Assembly: GCA_027066935.1 (NCBI GenBank)
Contig: JAMOMX010000366.1
Span: 1 to 8,026 of the forward strand
Direction: 5' to 3'
Length of the DNA stretch: 8,026 nucleotides
Origin: Sulfurimonas sp.
GTDB lineage: Bacteria > Campylobacterota > Campylobacteria > Campylobacterales > Sulfurimonadaceae
Every line of letters starts with the position of its first letter. Position 1 is the stretch's first letter. The notes beneath the pieces were generated by a model. The model was given only the letters and a program-made list of their open reading frames with translations, ran no database searches and was not told where the DNA came from. Made by a program: the position numbers and the translations under genes. Shown here piece by piece: positions 6,208-8,026 of the stretch.

Positions 6208-7827
6208 ATGACTAAATACATTTTTGTTACTGGTGGAGTTTTAAGCTCCCTAGGCAAAGGGATTACAGCAGCTAGCGTTGGTACTCTTTTAAAACATGCT
6301 AATAAAAAAATAGGTATGTTAAAAATTGACCCATATATCAATGTTGATCCTGGTACAATGTCTCCACTTGAGCATGGAGAAGTTTTTGTAACAAAAGATG
6401 GAGCTGAAACTGATTTAGACATCGGAAACTATGAAAGATTTTTAGACTCTTCATATTTAAAGTCTTCTAATTTTACAACTGGTCAAGTTTACTCTTCTGT
6501 TATTGAGCGTGAGCGTGCTGGGGGCTATTTAGGTCAAACTATTCAAGTTATTCCCCATATTGTTGGAGAGATTGTTAATCGCATTAAGCTTGCGGGTGAG
6601 GGTCATGACATCTTAGTTGTAGAGCTAGGTGGTACTGTTGGAGATATAGAGGGTCTTCCATTTATGGAAGCTATTCGTCAAATGAAACATGATGATGATG
6701 TAGCCGGAACATTTTTTATACATGTTACACTTATTCCTTATATCAAAGCTGCTGGTGAACTTAAATCTAAACCTACTCAACACTCTGTTCAAGAGCTTCG
6801 TCGTATTGGTATTACACCTCAAATGATTATTGCAAGAAGTGAGAATGCACTTCCTAAAACTTTCAAGAAAAAACTTGCTATGAGCTGCGATGTAAGTCAA
6901 GACAGTGTTATAGAAGCACTCGATGCTGCAACTATTTATGATATTCCTGTTACATTTTTAAGACAAAATATTTTAAAGCCAATAGCTAAAGAGTTAAAAC
7001 TCGGCGAACTAAATCCAGACATGGAAAAATGGGATACTTTAGTTAAAAAAATAGTTCAACCAAAAGAAAAAACAGTTGTTGGTTTTGTAGGAAAATATCT
7101 TGAGCTAAAAGAAGCATATAAATCTTTAACAGAGTCACTTATTCACTGTGGTGCACATCTTGATACTAGAGTTGAAATTAATTGGGTTGATTCAGAAGAG
7201 ATAGAAGAAAAAGGTGCAGAGACTCTTTTAGCTGACTGTGATTCTGTTTTGGTTGCTGGTGGTTTTGGAAACCGTGGAGTTGAGGGTAAAATACTTGCAA
7301 TTGAATATGCTAGAGAAAATAAAGTTCCATATCTTGGAATCTGCCTTGGAATGCAATTAGCACTTGTTGAATATGCTAGAAATGTTCTTGGTTTAGAAGG
7401 TGCAAATTCCAGCGAGTTTGATGAAGAGACACCTCATCCAATGGTATATCTAATAGATAACTTCTTAGATCAAAGTGGAGACACTCAGATTAGAACTCAT
7501 CAATCACCAATGGGTGGAACTTTGAGATTAGGTGAATACCCTTGTGATACAAAAGAGGGCTCTATCTTAAGAGAAGCGTACAATGGTGCTAAAACTATAA
7601 ATGAAAGACATCGTCATCGTTACGAAGCAAATCCTACATATAGAAAACAACTTGAAAAGGCTGGAATGATTGTTACTGGAGAATCTAATGGTCTTATTGA
7701 AACTGTTGAGATAAAAGGGCATCCTTGGTTTTTAGGTGTTCAATTTCATCCTGAATTTACTTCAAGACTTCAAACTCCAAATCCATCTATTTTAGCTTTT
7801 GTTAAAGCATCATTGAATGCTGAGTAG
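6208..7827 (+). CDS. pyrG: CTP synthase (glutamine-hydrolysing)
   Basis: Cytoplasmic enzyme that aminates UTP to CTP using ATP and ammonia from glutamine, the last step of pyrimidine nucleotide synthesis. Its 539 residues match the usual length. The N-terminal synthetase domain (about 1-270) opens with MTKYIFVTGGVLSSLGKGI; the P-loop SSLGKG (13-18) carries Lys17. KIDPYINVDPGTMSPLEHGEVFV (split at 39-50 and 51-61) and ELGGTVGDIEG (139-149) are diagnostic. The C-terminal class I glutamine amidotransferase domain has the oxyanion segment GGFGNRG (351-357), the nucleophile Cys379 in GICLGMQ, and the His514/Glu516 pair in QFHPEF. GGAG lies 7 bases before the ATG. No key residue is missing. It appears to be a single-gene unit with its own promoter and a terminator at the stop codon. 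Confidence 0.98.
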   Translation: MTKYIFVTGGVLSSLGKGITAASVGTLLKHANKKIGMLKIDPYINVDPGTMSPLEHGEVFVTKDGAETDLDIGNYERFLDSSYLKSSNFTTGQVYSSVIERERAGGYLGQTIQVIPHIVGEIVNRIKLAGEGHDILVVELGGTVGDIEGLPFMEAIRQMKHDDDVAGTFFIHVTLIPYIKAAGELKSKPTQHSVQELRRIGITPQMIIARSENALPKTFKKKLAMSCDVSQDSVIEALDAATIYDIPVTFLRQNILKPIAKELKLGELNPDMEKWDTLVKKIVQPKEKTVVGFVGKYLELKEAYKSLTESLIHCGAHLDTRVEINWVDSEEIEEKGAETLLADCDSVLVAGGFGNRGVEGKILAIEYARENKVPYLGICLGMQLALVEYARNVLGLEGANSSEFDEETPHPMVYLIDNFLDQSGDTQIRTHQSPMGGTLRLGEYPCDTKEGSILREAYNGAKTINERHRHRYEANPTYRKQLEKAGMIVTGESNGLIETVEIKGHPWFLGVQFHPEFTSRLQTPNPSILAFVKASLNAE

Positions 7828-7842
7828 TTGCTAAACTACTCA
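7821..7842 (+). terminator. Likely intrinsic terminator of pyrG, embedded in its stop codon
   Basis: TGAGTAGTT (7821-7829) and AACTACTCA (7834-7842) form a perfect 9-bp stem with a 4-base loop GCTA. The 5' arm contains the last bases of pyrG and its TAG stop (7825-7827). A T-containing stretch (TTTT at 7846-7849, then ATTTCTT) follows, although it is not a clean U-run and the stem is modest in G/C, so termination may be partial. Confidence 0.55.
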
Positions 7843-7916
7843 ATATTTTAAATTTCTTACTCCTTTTTCTAGATAAATTCGATGAAATGAGATAGCAAAG
7901 GCAATATTATAAGCAA
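7843..7916 (+). promoter_or_regulatory. pyrG to downstream gene spacer; possible weak promoter
   Basis: A T-rich run (around 7853-7869) precedes TAGATAAATTCG (7870-7881), which resembles the TATAATTCG context of the secG promoter, and a second A/T box TATTAT lies at 7905-7910. Either could be the -10 of the downstream gene; neither has a convincing -35. Two very short reading frames, ATG-AAA-TGA (7882) and ATG-AGA-TAG (7887), occur here, probably by chance. Confidence 0.25.
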
Positions 7917-7930
7917 AAGGAATACAAAAA

Positions 7931-8026
7931 ATGACAAAATTTTTAGAAGAAACAAATATTATAGATTACTCAAATCAAGAGATACAAAAATTATCAATTA
8001 AATTATCAAAAAACTGTGAAACAGAT
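7931..8026 (+). CDS. N-terminus of a probable transglutaminase-like domain protein (runs off window end)
   Basis: An open frame of 32 codons from the ATG at 7931 reaches the window end without a stop. AAGGA (7917-7921) lies 9 bases upstream. The start, TKFLEETNIIDYSNQEIQKL, resembles the conserved opening of bacterial transglutaminase-like (papain-fold) proteins, which typically begin with a Leu-x-x-Thr...Ile-Asp-Tyr/Phe-x-x-x-x-Ile stretch ahead of the catalytic domain. None of the Cys-His-Asp catalytic residues lies within the window, so function is a family guess from the N-terminus alone. In many Campylobacterota pyrG is instead followed by recJ; this N-terminus does not look like RecJ. 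It probably has its own promoter in 7843-7916, since a terminator separates it from pyrG. Confidence 0.5.
   Translation, partial: MTKFLEETNIIDYSNQEIQKLSIKLSKNCETD

Noticed and set aside
6625..6900. 91-codon open frame on the minus strand inside pyrG
   Set aside because: It lies wholly within the certain pyrG frame, has a Cys/Asn/Lys-rich sequence with no family resemblance, and no ribosome-binding site of note; it is a shadow of pyrG.
7882..7895. Two overlapping mini reading frames (2 codons each) before the last gene
   Set aside because: Too short to support; no ribosome-binding site; expected by chance in A/T-rich spacer.

Overview
The window is about one-third G+C and densely packed. Most intergenic gaps are under 110 bases, and start and stop codons often abut or overlap. 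The T-rich, weak -35 promoters with good TATAAT -10 boxes, the secG-frr-pyrE gene order and the protein sequences all point to Campylobacterota (Epsilonproteobacteria). A Sulfurimonas-like chromosome is the best guess. This assignment comes from recognition, not from a database search.

Left part, minus strand (1-2891): a zinc-uptake operon read right to left as znuA (periplasmic Zn-binding protein), znuC (ATPase) and znuB (permease). It is followed, with a 4-base ATGA overlap, by the 5' part of a BioC-like SAM methyltransferase that runs off the window start.

Divergent control region (2892-2996): back-to-back promoters for znuA (minus) and secG (plus). A 19-bp near-perfect inverted repeat lies between the two -10 boxes and overlaps both -35 regions. 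It is a candidate operator, possibly for Zur or another Fur-family regulator. A short hairpin sits at the predicted 5' end of the secG transcript.

Middle, plus strand (2997-4495): the conserved housekeeping cluster secG (protein export), frr (ribosome recycling) and pyrE (orotate phosphoribosyltransferase), tightly spaced and probably co-transcribed. pyrE meets the opposing Kef-type monovalent cation/proton antiporter gene (4492-6111, minus) tail to tail; the two stop codons overlap within the shared tetranucleotide TTAA.

Right part: a second short divergent promoter region (6112-6207) serves the antiporter and pyrG (CTP synthase, 6208-7827, plus). A 9-bp perfect hairpin at the pyrG stop codon is a likely terminator. 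Then comes the first 32 codons of a protein whose N-terminus resembles transglutaminase-like proteins. No gene-free stretch exceeds 300 bases.

I see no RNA gene, insertion sequence, CRISPR array, phage remnant or clear sign of transfer. The window is ordinary core genome. The points most worth checking are the 19-bp inverted repeat, the missing acidic metal ligand in ZnuA, and the overlapping convergent stop codons.
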